From positions 1 through 12,354 of the forward strand of contig JWZX01000070.1 of NCBI GenBank assembly GCA_001275005.1: a stretch of 12,354 nucleotides of DNA, written 5' to 3'. The stretch's first letter is position 1. Each line of letters begins with the position of its first letter. The notes below the pieces were generated by a model. That model was not told where the DNA came from. It worked only from the letters and a program-made list of their open reading frames with translations, and made no database searches. Positions 1 through 7,255 of this stretch are shown piece by piece. This stretch comes from Chrysochromulina tobinii. Lineage: Eukaryota > Haptophyta > Prymnesiales > Chrysochromulinaceae. A program made the translations under genes and the position numbers.

Positions 1-2
1 AC

Positions 3-239
3 GCCGCCATCGACCTGGTGTACTCGGAGAAGGTCATCACCGAAGCCAAAGCCTTTGCCGGCGCACCGGGAGATTTCAAGGGGATTCTATACATCCTGGT
101 GACGGACATCGACAACAATGATTTCGCTAAGGACGAGTTCAATCGGGACGAGGGTACACCGTATTTTATCGATCTGGTCAACGAGGCGCAACTCAAGGTG
201 CGCGTTGAGGCGTTGTACAAGTTTGTGAACGAGACCTGA
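3..239 (+). CDS. 3' end of an unrecognised protein-coding gene (partial)
   Basis: An open frame enters from the left edge, reading AAIDLVYSEK from base 3, and ends at TGA 237-239, giving about 78 residues. There is no ATG in frame inside the window, so the start lies further left. The peptide is well mixed and hydrophilic with acidic patches (TDIDNNDF and FNRDEGTPYF) and a C-terminal helix-like end VEALYKFVNET. That composition is less arginine- and alanine-biased than the out-of-frame readings nearby and suits a real C-terminal exon. I do not recognise the family. Whether an intron lies just upstream cannot be told from here. Confidence 0.5.
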   Translation, partial: AAIDLVYSEKVITEAKAFAGAPGDFKGILYILVTDIDNNDFAKDEFNRDEGTPYFIDLVNEAQLKVRVEALYKFVNET

Positions 240-778
240 ACAGAGAACTCACTGTACTGACAACGCTTATCACGTGATGCGGTAGTCCCGAATCCCGAGG
301 TAGCGGACTGTACCCCGTAACAGCCAACACGAGCCCTCAGCGCTCAAGAGGGGTCACACACGGGTCAGGGCGAGGGGCGGGCCTGCGCACCTGACGCGCG
401 ACGGCGCGCGCAAAGGCGCATCCCTGTGGCGCTGGCCTCTCAGGTTGCAGTCGCTTTCAGCGAGGGCATCGTGGTTATCGACGTCCTCGGGGTGTTGTTA
501 TGGATGAAAACAAACAATTCTTTGCTGTGGTATTCTAACTTTAATTGGTCCAACGTGGGACGCACCGCTCACCGCACAGGGCGGGGCCCGCGGCGGGCGC
601 CGAATCTTTGCCCGATGAGCTCTGATGAGCTCCGGGCCGAATCTTTGCCCGATGAGCTCCGATGAGCTCCGATGGGTCACAATGTTGACATCTGAGTCGC
701 GACAGCGACTTGGGATGGCGTGCTTCTCTGTGTTGATTTCACTGGAAAACTGGAGTTTGCGCCGCGCCGCCACGGTTC
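240..778. other. Intergenic spacer between convergent genes
   Basis: The space lies between the stop of the plus-strand partial gene and the stop of the minus-strand J-domain gene, so both 3' UTRs must fall here. No convincing coding frame is seen. The only structure noticed is the 37-bp tandem repeat at 599-672. Confidence 0.6.
599..672. repeat. 37-bp tandem repeat, two copies
   Basis: Copy one is 599-635 and copy two is 636-672. They differ at two positions only (T/C at the CTCTGATG/CTCCGATG site and at the final base). Each unit also contains GATGAGCTC twice, so the block is a nested minisatellite. It lies in the 3' flank of the J-domain gene. Confidence 0.85.
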
Positions 779-1591
779 TCACCTCTTGATATTGTAGCCG
801 TCCGCGTAGCCCGAGTACAGGAAGTTGGCGTTGCTCAGCATCTCGATCGTCTCGGGTGTCTTCTCCTGCTCGTTCACCTCCGCCAGGATCGCTCGGAACG
901 AGTCGGCGTCCTCCTTGCACCATTTGATCAAGCTCACCATGGCGGCCTCGCGCACGCGCGTGCTGACGAGGCCACGTCGCGTCGCATCGCGCAGGATGGC
1001 AAGCGCGCCGGGTAGGCCCTCGCCATTCGACGCGCACGCACGGAAGAGCTCATCGAGCATTGTCTCCCGCACCTCGCACTGCTGCGCGACGACGTCCTCC
1101 CACACGTGGCGCGCGGACGACGGGTCCTCTCGGAGCACCTCACAAAGCACCTCGCCCAGGCTCTTATGGCGCACGCCACTCGCGTCTTTCACCGTGGATG
1201 TTCGCCGCTTGCGTGGCTTCGCGCCGCCCCCGCGAGCTGCAGCACTGGGGGCAGTCGTACGCCCAGCGCCGAGGGCCGCATCCGCCTCCAGCTCGTCCAG
1301 GACGGCCTCGAAAGCGGCCGACACGGCCACGAACGATGCGTGCGCCGCTTCCGCGTCCACACCCTCCTGCTGCAGCACGATGTCAGGATGCATCGTCCTC
1401 GCGAGAAGGTAGAACCGTGCCTTGACCTCCTTTTGTGGTGCACCACGCGCAATGCCCAAAACGGCATAAGGGCACTCGGAAGAAGAAGCTGCCGCGCTGA
1501 GAGAGCGCGAGATGATTGGAGTTGAGCGCGTGGCAGTGTATCTCAAAGACGCCGTGTGCACGCAAAGGAGCCGACCGATCGCCAACTCCAT
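779..1591 (-). CDS. J-domain (DnaJ-like) co-chaperone, probably mitochondrial
   Basis: This is a 270-residue single-exon protein with ATG at 1591 and TGA at 779-781. The J domain lies at about residues 40-100: it opens PYAVLGIARGAPQKEVKARF, continues YLLARTMHPD with the diagnostic HPD at 68-70, and has a helix IV region around SFVAVSAAFEAVLDEL. The HPD loop in this family stimulates Hsp70 ATP hydrolysis. Residues 1-38 are rich in Arg, Ser, Thr and Ala with no acidic residue after Glu2, which resembles a mitochondrial (or plastid) transit peptide. A basic linker (KPRKRRTST, about 125-133) separates the J domain from a roughly 140-residue C-terminal part that I do not recognise. There is no Gly/Phe region and no zinc finger, so it is a class III (type C) J protein. 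The Hsp70 partner is not inferable. Confidence 0.85.
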   Translation of the reverse strand: MELAIGRLLCVHTASLRYTATRSTPIISRSLSAAASSSECPYAVLGIARGAPQKEVKARFYLLARTMHPDIVLQQEGVDAEAAHASFVAVSAAFEAVLDELEADAALGAGRTTAPSAAARGGGAKPRKRRTSTVKDASGVRHKSLGEVLCEVLREDPSSARHVWEDVVAQQCEVRETMLDELFRACASNGEGLPGALAILRDATRRGLVSTRVREAAMVSLIKWCKEDADSFRAILAEVNEQEKTPETIEMLSNANFLYSGYADGYNIKR

Positions 1592-2094
1592 CGGAAGACA
1601 CCCGGAACGAGTTTAGTCATGTTCTCACATTCCATTCTATTCTAACACCCGAACGCGATTGACATGCGAGTGCATGACCCAGAGGTGTGACCCCATTCCA
1701 CCATGACTCCATGAGGAAAAAGGGGCTGCAAGGAAGCCTAGACCCAGTCCGCTCGTTTTTTCGTATAGACAGATACGTGTCCTTCTGTGTTCTGACGATC
1801 ACACTCCATTGTCGGTTCGTCCGTCAGACGAGAAGGACCAAAGGCGACTTCGTAGTGTAAATCGAGTGGTTAAGGCGACCGACGAGCGACGTGGACGCGG
1901 TCGACGCGCACGGGTCCGGATCGGATGCGGCCAAATGGCGGCGGAGTGCCGCGCCTCCGCTCGCGTCTCGGCGGAGCGCCGCGCGCGTGGCTGAGCCTCT
2001 CGTGATAGAGCGCGCGCTCTCAGGTCCAACATCTTCCTGTTCAGATCCCTTTTTCGAGTGGCTACGACACACAAACGTCGCCAGTTCCTGTTCT
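1592..2094. other. Spacer: J-domain gene promoter and 3' UTR of the next gene
   Basis: Both neighbours are on the minus strand, so this holds the 3' UTR of the membrane-protein gene and the upstream region of the J-domain gene. The frames that stay open here are arginine-rich and overlap one another, as expected of GC-rich noncoding DNA. The half near 1600-1850 is visibly more AT-rich than the rest. A tRNA A-box-like string near 1863 is discussed among the rejected items. Confidence 0.5.
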
Positions 2095-2613
2095 TCACCA
2101 TCCACGATCGACGAGGCCCGCCGTCTCCATCTCGCACCGGATCCGATCCGCCTCCTGCTCCAAACTGGGCATGGGCTCGCCCCTCAACAACGCCCTCACG
2201 GCGCGCACGATCCATCGGGCGCGCGCAGCGAGCTCCGCGAAGGCGACGCGCAGGCTGCGCGCGATCGGGTGCAGCACATCCGCAACCACGAGGGCGGCGA
2301 GCACCGCAGCGGCCGCGGTCAGCAGGTCACTCAAACCCTCACCCACAAGGCTGTACAGGCAGCCGCGCACAAAGAAGGCGAGGAGCGCCGCGCCCACGAG
2401 CACATGCCACATGGAGGGCCACGCCGCCGTGCCGCTGCTCGTGGCGGACGCAGGTGGCGGCATGCGCCGGCTGCCCGGCCGCCTTGCCCGCTTGGCCTCG
2501 CGTGCAGGCTTGTCGGGTGGCGTCGCGGAAAGCTCACGTCGAGCCGTCATTTGCGACGGCGGCGTCGACGACGATGAGGATTCGATCAGAGGCGGTGGTG
2601 AAGACGCCGCCAT
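2095..2613 (-). CDS. Small two-helix membrane protein, function unknown
   Basis: The chosen start is the ATG at 2613 (172 residues; TGA at 2095-2097) because it sits in a strong Kozak context, CTCACCATGG. The same frame stays open up to 2775, where another in-frame ATG would add 54 residues that look like untranslated sequence. Residues 1-65 are a Ser/Pro-rich, basic, probably disordered cytosolic tail with a cluster of Arg/Lys (REAKRARRPGSRR-like, about 38-50). Two hydrophobic helices follow, about 68-89 (MWHVLVGAALLAFFV) and about 96-115 (LLTAAAAVLAALVVADVL), joined by a short loop. An amphipathic Arg-rich helix occupies about 116-144, with an acidic end (LEQEADRIRCEMETA). I do not recognise a family. 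A shadow reading is possible, but the two coherent hydrophobic helices favour a real gene. Confidence 0.55.
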   Translation of the reverse strand: MAASSPPPLIESSSSSTPPSQMTARRELSATPPDKPAREAKRARRPGSRRMPPPASATSSGTAAWPSMWHVLVGAALLAFFVRGCLYSLVGEGLSDLLTAAAAVLAALVVADVLHPIARSLRVAFAELAARARWIVRAVRALLRGEPMPSLEQEADRIRCEMETAGLVDRGW

Positions 2614-2872
2614 GGTGAGCGCGGCGAGGTTCACAAACGGAGGCGGCGGCAGAGAGGGCGGGAGCTCGTGCAGCGCAACTCTTGAGTTGTCGCCGCGGAC
2701 ACCGTCAAACTTTGCACCGCTGGTACCCACTGTGTTTCGTACCACGGATGCTGCAACAATCAAGCCCGCTGGCATTCCTTATTGCTCTCGGAGCCAAACG
2801 AGCGACCGGGTTCGGAGGGTTGTGCTGGGTTCGGCATGCAGAACTTGTTAGGTTTCTGTGCATGGTTTCTAA

Positions 2873-2961
2873 ACATGTTCCGGTAAAAAGACACCGGGGG
2901 AGTCGGGACACACATGTTCCGGTAAAAAGACACCGGGGTGAGCCGGGACACACACGAAACA
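2873..2961 (+). repeat. CCGGT-hairpin repeat, two tandem copies
   Basis: Two direct copies of 39-40 bp begin at 2873 and 2912 with ACATGTTCCGGTAAAAAGAC. Each contains the self-complementary unit CCGGT-AAAAAGAC-ACCGG, a 5-bp stem with an 8-nt loop, followed by GGG(T)GAG(T/C)CGGGACACAC. A third, near-identical copy lies in opposite orientation at 10698-10741, and a decayed relative at 6079-6110. This is therefore a dispersed element, not a local satellite. Confidence 0.85.
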
Positions 2962-3591
2962 CCGGTACACACTTCCAAATTGTTCTGTATTAAGTTGTGA
3001 ATGATGGTGATTCTTCTTCACTTAACTTTGCTCTCCCCCCGAACGGCCGTTCACCGTACGTTCTACACATTTGTAATGCCTTAGGAGTGGGTTTGCGGCT
3101 GGCGCCACCCCCTCCGTAGTAAGAGACCCAGCACCATCGCGTTTACACGAGAGATGTGTGTAATTTGCGATCTGAAATCCTGCTACCCCCCAGCCGCGCA
3201 ACAGTGCGACAGATCGGGGAGATCGCAGATCTTCTCCGCAGCATGCAACACACACATGGCATATCTCGCGTTCATACTATGTTACCATATTCCGCGCACG
3301 GTTTCACGTTCGCATGGACCACAATGCGGAGATGTGCACATGGCCATAATATGTGCAAGGCCCCGCATCCATGGCAGCGTCGGGTCGGCATGCGCGACAC
3401 GAGAGCATGCGTTCACACAGAGAGATGGCATGGAACATGGATGACTGTACACATGCGATACCACGGGCACCACAGTATCATCACAGAGTAAGGGTAATAC
3501 TAGGGAAAGGTACGCTGGTTCCAGGCTGGTTCAATCGGTTTGAAGGTAAGTGGGTTGTGCATGCGCCAGGGTGTGGGCTCGGTGCCTTTCC

Positions 3592-3660
3592 GTGCTCTGC
3601 TCTCTGCCTCTCTCCGCTCCGCCTCTCGGCCTCTCTGCCTCTTTCCGCTCCAGCTCGCTG
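3592..3660. repeat. Pyrimidine-rich imperfect 31-bp tandem repeat
   Basis: TCTCTGCCTCTCTCCGCTCC at 3601 recurs at 3632 with one C-to-T change, a period of 31. The plus strand is almost pure C/T with scattered G. It lies immediately after the homeobox stop codon, so on the transcript it would be a purine-rich 3' UTR segment. Confidence 0.7.
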
Positions 3661-3663
3661 CTC

Positions 3664-5257
3664 TCACACCTCCACGGAAAACGCATGTGGCGGGTGTGCC
3701 TCACTGCCGTCCTCGACGCGGCCTCCAAAGCCGTGGCTCGCCTGGCGCGCAAAGGCCGTCAACGCGGCCGCATGGAGTGCCGGGCAGTCGAGGTCCATCG
3801 GACTCTGAGGCTGGGCGGCGGCAGCGCTATACATGGCAGCGGAGCCAGCGACGCCGTTGCCGTTGCATCCGTTGCCGTTGCCGTTGCCGTTGCATGCTCC
3901 GCCGCGCCATGAGTCCGCCGCTGCCGGCGATCTGCTCCGATCTCCCATCGGCGCCTCCCCCCCCCTTGATGCCAACCCGCCGCCGCGGCTGGCCTGGCGT
4001 GAGGCACTCAGCAGTAGCGACGCCGCCGCGCTGCCGCGGCTCGCCTCGCGTGACGCGCTGAGCAGCGAAGCCAGACCGCCACCGCCCTCTCGGCCGCCCC
4101 CGCCCCTACCACTGCCGCGCTCTCCGCTGTCGCCCAGACACGCCTCCGGTGGGCGCAAGCGCGACGGGGTGGTGCTGTGCGCAGACGCCGGCGGATGCAC
4201 CCACGCGGCGGATGCACCGTGAAGTGGATGTGAAGGGTGCATCCGCCGCACATCCACTTCACCCGGCGGATGCACCCACGCGGCGCCGGCGCCGGCCGTC
4301 GGCGGCTGCTGCTGCTCGTGCTGCTGCTGCTCGTGCTCCTGCTGCAGTTGAAGCTGCTGCTGCTGCGAGATGTGGCTCTGCGTCAGGTGGAAGCGCAGCT
4401 GATGGTACGGCAGCTGATCGAGCAGGTGCAGGCGCGGCAGCGGGTAGGCAAAGTCTGCCGGCACGAGCTTGCGTTGTAGTGAGCGCAGATCGCAAGGGTC
4501 GAGCGCCTGCGGACCTTCGCCGATGCCACTCGGAGTCGGAAGGGGCGGCGGCATCACCCGGGGATGCATGGGCCCGGTGCTGCCGCCACGGCCACCCTCG
4601 CGAGAGGAGCCGGGCTCGGCGGAGGCATCGGAGAGCCCCCGGGTGATCGGATAGCCCCCGGCCATGCTGTCCTCATCGAAGTCCTCGTCCCACCCGTCCA
4701 CATCGGTCCCGTACGTTCGGCTATCCCGGGAGGAGGAGAGGAGGAGCAGGGCCGCGCTCCTCTCGGTGGGTAAGCTCTCGTCACGCGAGGCCGCCGCGTC
4801 CTCGCGTGACAGGCGCCGGTCGCGACTATACGTACGCTGTGCCCACAGGTTGCTGCCCGCGCTCACATTCCCACAGCTCCCATTCCCACACATCGCACTG
4901 CTCAGTTGGACCGCGACGACACCGGAAGACGCGATGTGGGGAGCACCGTCCTCGGAGAGTGAGCGCATGCTCGCGGCGCACCGGTCTACTGCGGCGTGTG
5001 CGGCCGCCCGTCGCAGCAGCGTCCGCCGCCGCCGCCGCCCCCCCCGCGCGCGCCTCGGAGTTGTTCTCGATGGCGCTGAATTGCTGTGCAGCACGCTGTA
5101 GGTGAAGCGTCTCGTGTGCAGAAGGATCGCCCTCGCCGGGCGAGCTGCCCGCGTCCGTCGTGGCGTACGATGCCACCACGGACGATGCCACCACGCCACT
5201 CGTGTGCGCCGGCCTGCCCTCCACTTCGTCGTAGCCGACAGGGCGGCGGCCACCGAT

Positions 5258-5294
<37 letters not shown>

Positions 5295-5788
5295 TCGCCG
5301 TTACCGTTCGCGTGGCTGTGCGCGATGGCGTGCGCGAATTGCGAGCCGCCGCCGCCCGCACCACGGCGTGCATTCTCCGGCTGGGGCAGCGACGAGCCAC
5401 CGCTCGCCTTGCGCTCGATGGCGCGCCGGTTCTGGAACCACACCTGCACTTGCCGGGGCGACGCGCCAAGGGCTTCGCTGAGCCGCTGACGCAGCAGCCG
5501 GTTGGGGTAAGCGTCGCGCTGGTAGACGCTCTCGAGCACACCGAGCGTGTGCGCATCGATCTGCCACCGTCCGCGCTGCGAAGCTCGCTGCGACTTAATA
5601 TAATCTGCGGTGGTGAGGCCGAGGCCGGACGGCGCGCCGCCGTCGGCATCACTGCAGTAGGCGCCCATGGACGCGGACGGCATCTCAGTCAGAGCTTTGG
5701 CGACGTCAGCGGCGCAGGGGTGCTCCATCATGGCGGAGACGTCTCCGGTCGCCGCGAGGAGGCGCATCCCCTCCCCTCGCTCGGCCAT
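3664..5788 (-). CDS. Homeodomain transcription factor, exons 5788-5095 and 4988-3664
   Basis: The first ATG in the homeodomain frame is at 5788 in a good context (GCGCCATGGC). The homeodomain is at about residues 69-128 (QRGRWQIDAHTLGVLESVYQ ... SPRQVQVWFQNRRAIERK), with the recognition-helix signature WFQNRRA at 117-123. The spacing fits a typical 60-residue, non-TALE homeodomain, and its overall look (YP in helix 2, LSEALG, RQVQVWF) recalls the DDT/RLT-associated class, though only loosely. A 13-Asp tract follows at 165-177. The frame must then shift by one base to reach the long downstream frame, which carries acidic (DVDGWDEDFDED), Gln-rich (HISQQQQLQLQQ), AAWVHPP-repeat, Ser/Arg-repeat and Asn-Gly-repeat segments and ends at TGA 3664-3666. 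A 106-nt GT-AG intron joins the frames exactly and gives 672 residues. A homopolymer error is the alternative. Role inferred: nuclear DNA binding. Confidence 0.8.
3993..4076 (-). repeat. Coding repeat SLL(L)SASR(E/Q)ASRG
   Basis: Within homeobox exon 2 the peptide ASLLSASREASRG is followed closely by ASLLLSASRQASRG and then a shorter GGLASRGG. The DNA shows the same duplication, with GCCTGGCGTGAGGCACTCAG and CGCCTCGCGTGACGCGCTGA on the plus strand. This points to recent internal expansion of a disordered Ser/Arg-rich segment. Confidence 0.65.
4191..4285. repeat. Nested direct and inverted repeats in homeobox coding sequence
   Basis: A 20-bp sequence (GCGGATGCACCC...) at 4191-4210 recurs exactly at 4266-4285. 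Between them, GTGAAGTGGATGTG (4219-4232) is followed by its perfect reverse complement CACATCCACTTCAC (4249-4262), and GCGGATGCACC (4208-4218) by its reverse complement at 4236-4246. The encoded peptide contains AAWVHPP twice because of the direct repeat. Confidence 0.9.
4305..4368. repeat. CTG/CAG-rich microsatellite (Gln-rich tract)
   Basis: The plus strand carries GCTGCTGCTGCTCGTGCTGC-type runs. On the minus strand these encode Gln interrupted by His, Glu and Leu (QQQQLQLQQEHEQQQHEQQQ-like). Interruptions in the CAG run suggest an older tract. Such Gln-rich regions are common in transcription-factor activation domains. Confidence 0.8.
4989..5094 (-). other. Proposed 106-nt intron of the homeobox gene
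   Basis: On the minus strand the segment begins GTGCTG at 5094 and ends CCGCAG at 4989. Its length leaves remainder 1 on division by 3, as needed to pass from the homeodomain frame to the downstream frame. The junction is phase 1 (C|TA). The donor shares the GTG start of the four other introns proposed here. The 8-G run at 5038-5045 lies inside it, so a sequencing or assembly slip in that run is a competing explanation. Confidence 0.5.
5258..5296. repeat. GTC/GAC trinucleotide microsatellite (poly-Asp)
   Basis: Twelve perfect GTC units (5258-5293) plus one ATC encode 13 aspartates on the minus strand, just downstream of the homeodomain. Repeat length is likely polymorphic. Confidence 0.9.
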
Positions 5789-6078
5789 GGCGCGCACCTC
5801 GGGAAGGAGGGAACCTTCATCAAGCGCGTTAATTCGAAGTAATGAAGAGGGATCGGACGCTCGCTTTTTCCTCAACGAGATTTCCGATTGGCCAAATAAT
5901 TAGTCCTGCGTGGTCGTGGGCGTTTTCGTCCGCGTCACGTCTCGCGAGAGGACGGTGATGTACGGGTCTCTGTCCCCAATCTTTTTCAAAATGAGGTGCA
6001 CGCTTTCGCGCGCCGCGCGCGCGCGCGCCCCATTGGCCGTCTCTTGTCCCGTGTCCCGTCTCTTAATACACACACCTT

Positions 6079-6110
6079 ACGTGTCCCGGCTCCACCATTG
6101 TTTTTGAACC
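6079..6110 (-). repeat. Decayed copy of the CCGGT-hairpin element
   Basis: GTGTCCCGGCTCCACCATTG followed by TTTTTGAACC aligns with the inverted copy at 10.7 kb (GTGTCCCGGCTCCCCCCGGT followed by GTCTTTTTACCGG). The first 13 bases are identical, and the hairpin stem has degenerated. Confidence 0.5.
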
Positions 6111-6117
6111 AGAACTA

Positions 6118-6147
6118 GTACAGTGCGGTACAGTGCAGTACGGAACC
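6118..6147. repeat. Decamer repeat GTACAGTGCN
   Basis: GTACAGTGCG (6118-6127) and GTACAGTGCA (6128-6137) are adjacent, followed by a truncated third unit GTACGGAACC. They lie about 90-115 bp upstream of the FkbM ATG, a position where factor-binding sites would be expected. No known factor is assigned. Confidence 0.7.
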
Positions 6148-6232
6148 GGTCATAAGCGCGCGTCGCGCGGAAATCTCTCTGTGAAAGTGATCGGTGTCTT
6201 CGATCGCGCCGCTTCTACTATTGTACACAGTC

Positions 6233-7105
6233 ATGACACTGCAGCTTGCAGCGCTTGCAGTTCTGGCTATCAGGCACATCAACTGCTCATGGGCCGACGC
6301 TCACGTCCTGGACGTGTACTGGAAAATGTGCACTTATATGCCAAAGGTTGACACTCGCATCAGCGCTGACATTCATAAACAAGGTTGCTATGAGTGTGCC
6401 GCTGTCAATGACATGCTGCTGACCTTGCGGCGGCACAAGGCATCGCTCCTGGACATCGGGGCCAATATTGGGTCGTACACGCTGCCTGCAGCAGCGGACG
6501 GCCATCCCGTCTACGCGTTCGAGCTCATGCCCATGAACGCTGCGCACCTGCAGTCTTCGCTCATCGCCAACTCGCTCGAGAACAACGTGCGACTCTTCCC
6601 AATCGCAGTTGGAGCGAAGCCCGGATGGTCGACTTGGACGGACCCCTCGACGGGCGAGAATAAGGGTGGATTCAGCATGCGAAACCATGAGAATGCATCG
6701 AGTGACGAGCTGAACCATCCAAACTATCCAATCATCCAGCTGGACTCACTGCCGCCCATCAGCGGCCCGGTCTTTTTGAAGATGGACATCGAAGGAAGCG
6801 AGTGCAAGGCACTTGAAGGTGCACGCGAGCGCTTTCTGAGAGCGATCGATCTTGTCGGGTTCTTCATGGAGTGGGGCAGCAAACTCCGTCATGAGTGCTG
6901 CAACACGATATTGGCTCCGTTTTTCAAGGAGTTGCAGGATCGCCATTCCCTTACGCCATACGGCAGGACAGAGTACGGCAGAATGGCCGGTAAGAATGTC
7001 CCCATAGCAGTGGCGCAGCTCTGCAAGAAAGATGCGCGAGTTCGGTTCCAGAATCTTCTGTGGCTGCGCATTGGCACGCGAGCGTTGGGCACTGCGATGA
7101 TTTGA
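6233..7105 (+). CDS. FkbM-family SAM-dependent methyltransferase, secretory pathway
   Basis: The start is the first ATG in frame (6233) and the stop is TGA 7103-7105, giving 290 residues with no intron. The N-terminus MTLQLAALAVLAIRHINCSW is a signal peptide or short anchor, implying an ER/Golgi or secreted location. The Rossmann core is clear: motif I LLDIGANIGSYTLPAA starts at residue 72, the acidic ribose-binding end of strand 2 is AFE (E97), and KMDIEGSECKALEGA starts at 183, the hallmark second motif of FkbM methyltransferases. FkbM enzymes O-methylate sugars or other small hydroxyl substrates, so glycan or polysaccharide methylation is likely here, but the substrate is unknown. By eye its base composition is less GC-rich than its neighbours. 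The family is widespread in bacteria and algae, so lateral origin is possible but not shown. Confidence 0.9.
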   Translation: MTLQLAALAVLAIRHINCSWADAHVLDVYWKMCTYMPKVDTRISADIHKQGCYECAAVNDMLLTLRRHKASLLDIGANIGSYTLPAAADGHPVYAFELMPMNAAHLQSSLIANSLENNVRLFPIAVGAKPGWSTWTDPSTGENKGGFSMRNHENASSDELNHPNYPIIQLDSLPPISGPVFLKMDIEGSECKALEGARERFLRAIDLVGFFMEWGSKLRHECCNTILAPFFKELQDRHSLTPYGRTEYGRMAGKNVPIAVAQLCKKDARVRFQNLLWLRIGTRALGTAMI

Positions 7106-7255
7106 GGGCAGACGGACCCCATGAGCATGCGAAAGGGTTGACCTTTAACCGAAACATACCTAACACACGAACGCCCTTCTAAATTGCCCTCTTGATCATG
7201 TCTTGATGTGCACGTTTTTGTGTGCAGTTTTTGTGCATGTGAATGAATATTCGCG
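7106..7255. other. Short spacer between FkbM and PP2C genes
   Basis: These 150 bases separate two plus-strand genes and are AT-richer than either. They must hold the FkbM 3' UTR and the PP2C promoter/5' UTR. No defined promoter element was recognised. Confidence 0.4.

Larger units (their letters stand above)
2614..3663. other. Intergenic spacer with repeats
   Basis: About 1 kb separates the start of the membrane-protein gene from the stop of the homeobox gene; both are on the minus strand. It contains two copies of the CCGGT-hairpin repeat (2873-2961) and a pyrimidine-rich tandem repeat (3592-3660). The rest, about 2962-3590, is less GC-rich and has many CATGG and CACATGG strings but no frame that looks coding. 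The upstream half presumably carries the membrane-gene promoter and the right end the homeobox 3' UTR. Confidence 0.5.
5789..6232. promoter_or_regulatory. Divergent promoter region, homeobox gene / FkbM gene
   Basis: The homeobox gene reads left and the FkbM gene reads right from this 444-bp interval. ATTGGCC, an inverted CCAAT box, occurs at 5887-5893 and again at 6032-6038; the first lies about 100 bp upstream of the homeobox ATG. A pure CG-alternating run occupies 6014-6028. A decamer repeat (6118-6147) and a decayed CCGGT element (6079-6110) lie nearer the FkbM gene. The homeodomain frame stays open back to 5875 without an ATG, so part of this interval is its 5' UTR. Transcription starts were not identified. 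Confidence 0.45.

Noticed and set aside
599-672. Tandem repeat as a CRISPR array.
   Set aside because: The copies are directly adjacent with no unique spacers, and the genome context is eukaryotic.
825-1525. Several overlapping plus-strand frames opposite the J-domain gene.
   Set aside because: They are Arg/Ser/Pro-rich antisense shadows; the minus strand carries the HPD-containing J domain.
1852-1930. Possible tRNA-Ser-like gene on the plus strand: CGAGTGGTTAAGGCGAC matches the usual A box of type II tRNAs, with a weak B-box-like GGTCCGGATC about 45 bases later.
   Set aside because: The acceptor, D and anticodon stems do not pair, no anticodon loop is convincing and the B box deviates at three positions. 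It may be a relic or chance; tRNAscan-SE would settle it.
3664-5652. A 662-residue open frame on the minus strand read as one uninterrupted gene.
   Set aside because: Its first third is Arg/Thr/Pro-rich and overlaps the homeodomain in another frame. The homeodomain reading is clearly the real one there, so only the downstream part is kept as exon 2.
5102-5842. Long plus-strand open frame opposite the homeobox gene with a poly-valine run.
   Set aside because: The valine run is the antisense reading of the GAC repeat, and the rest has no coherent domain. It is a shadow of GC-rich coding sequence.
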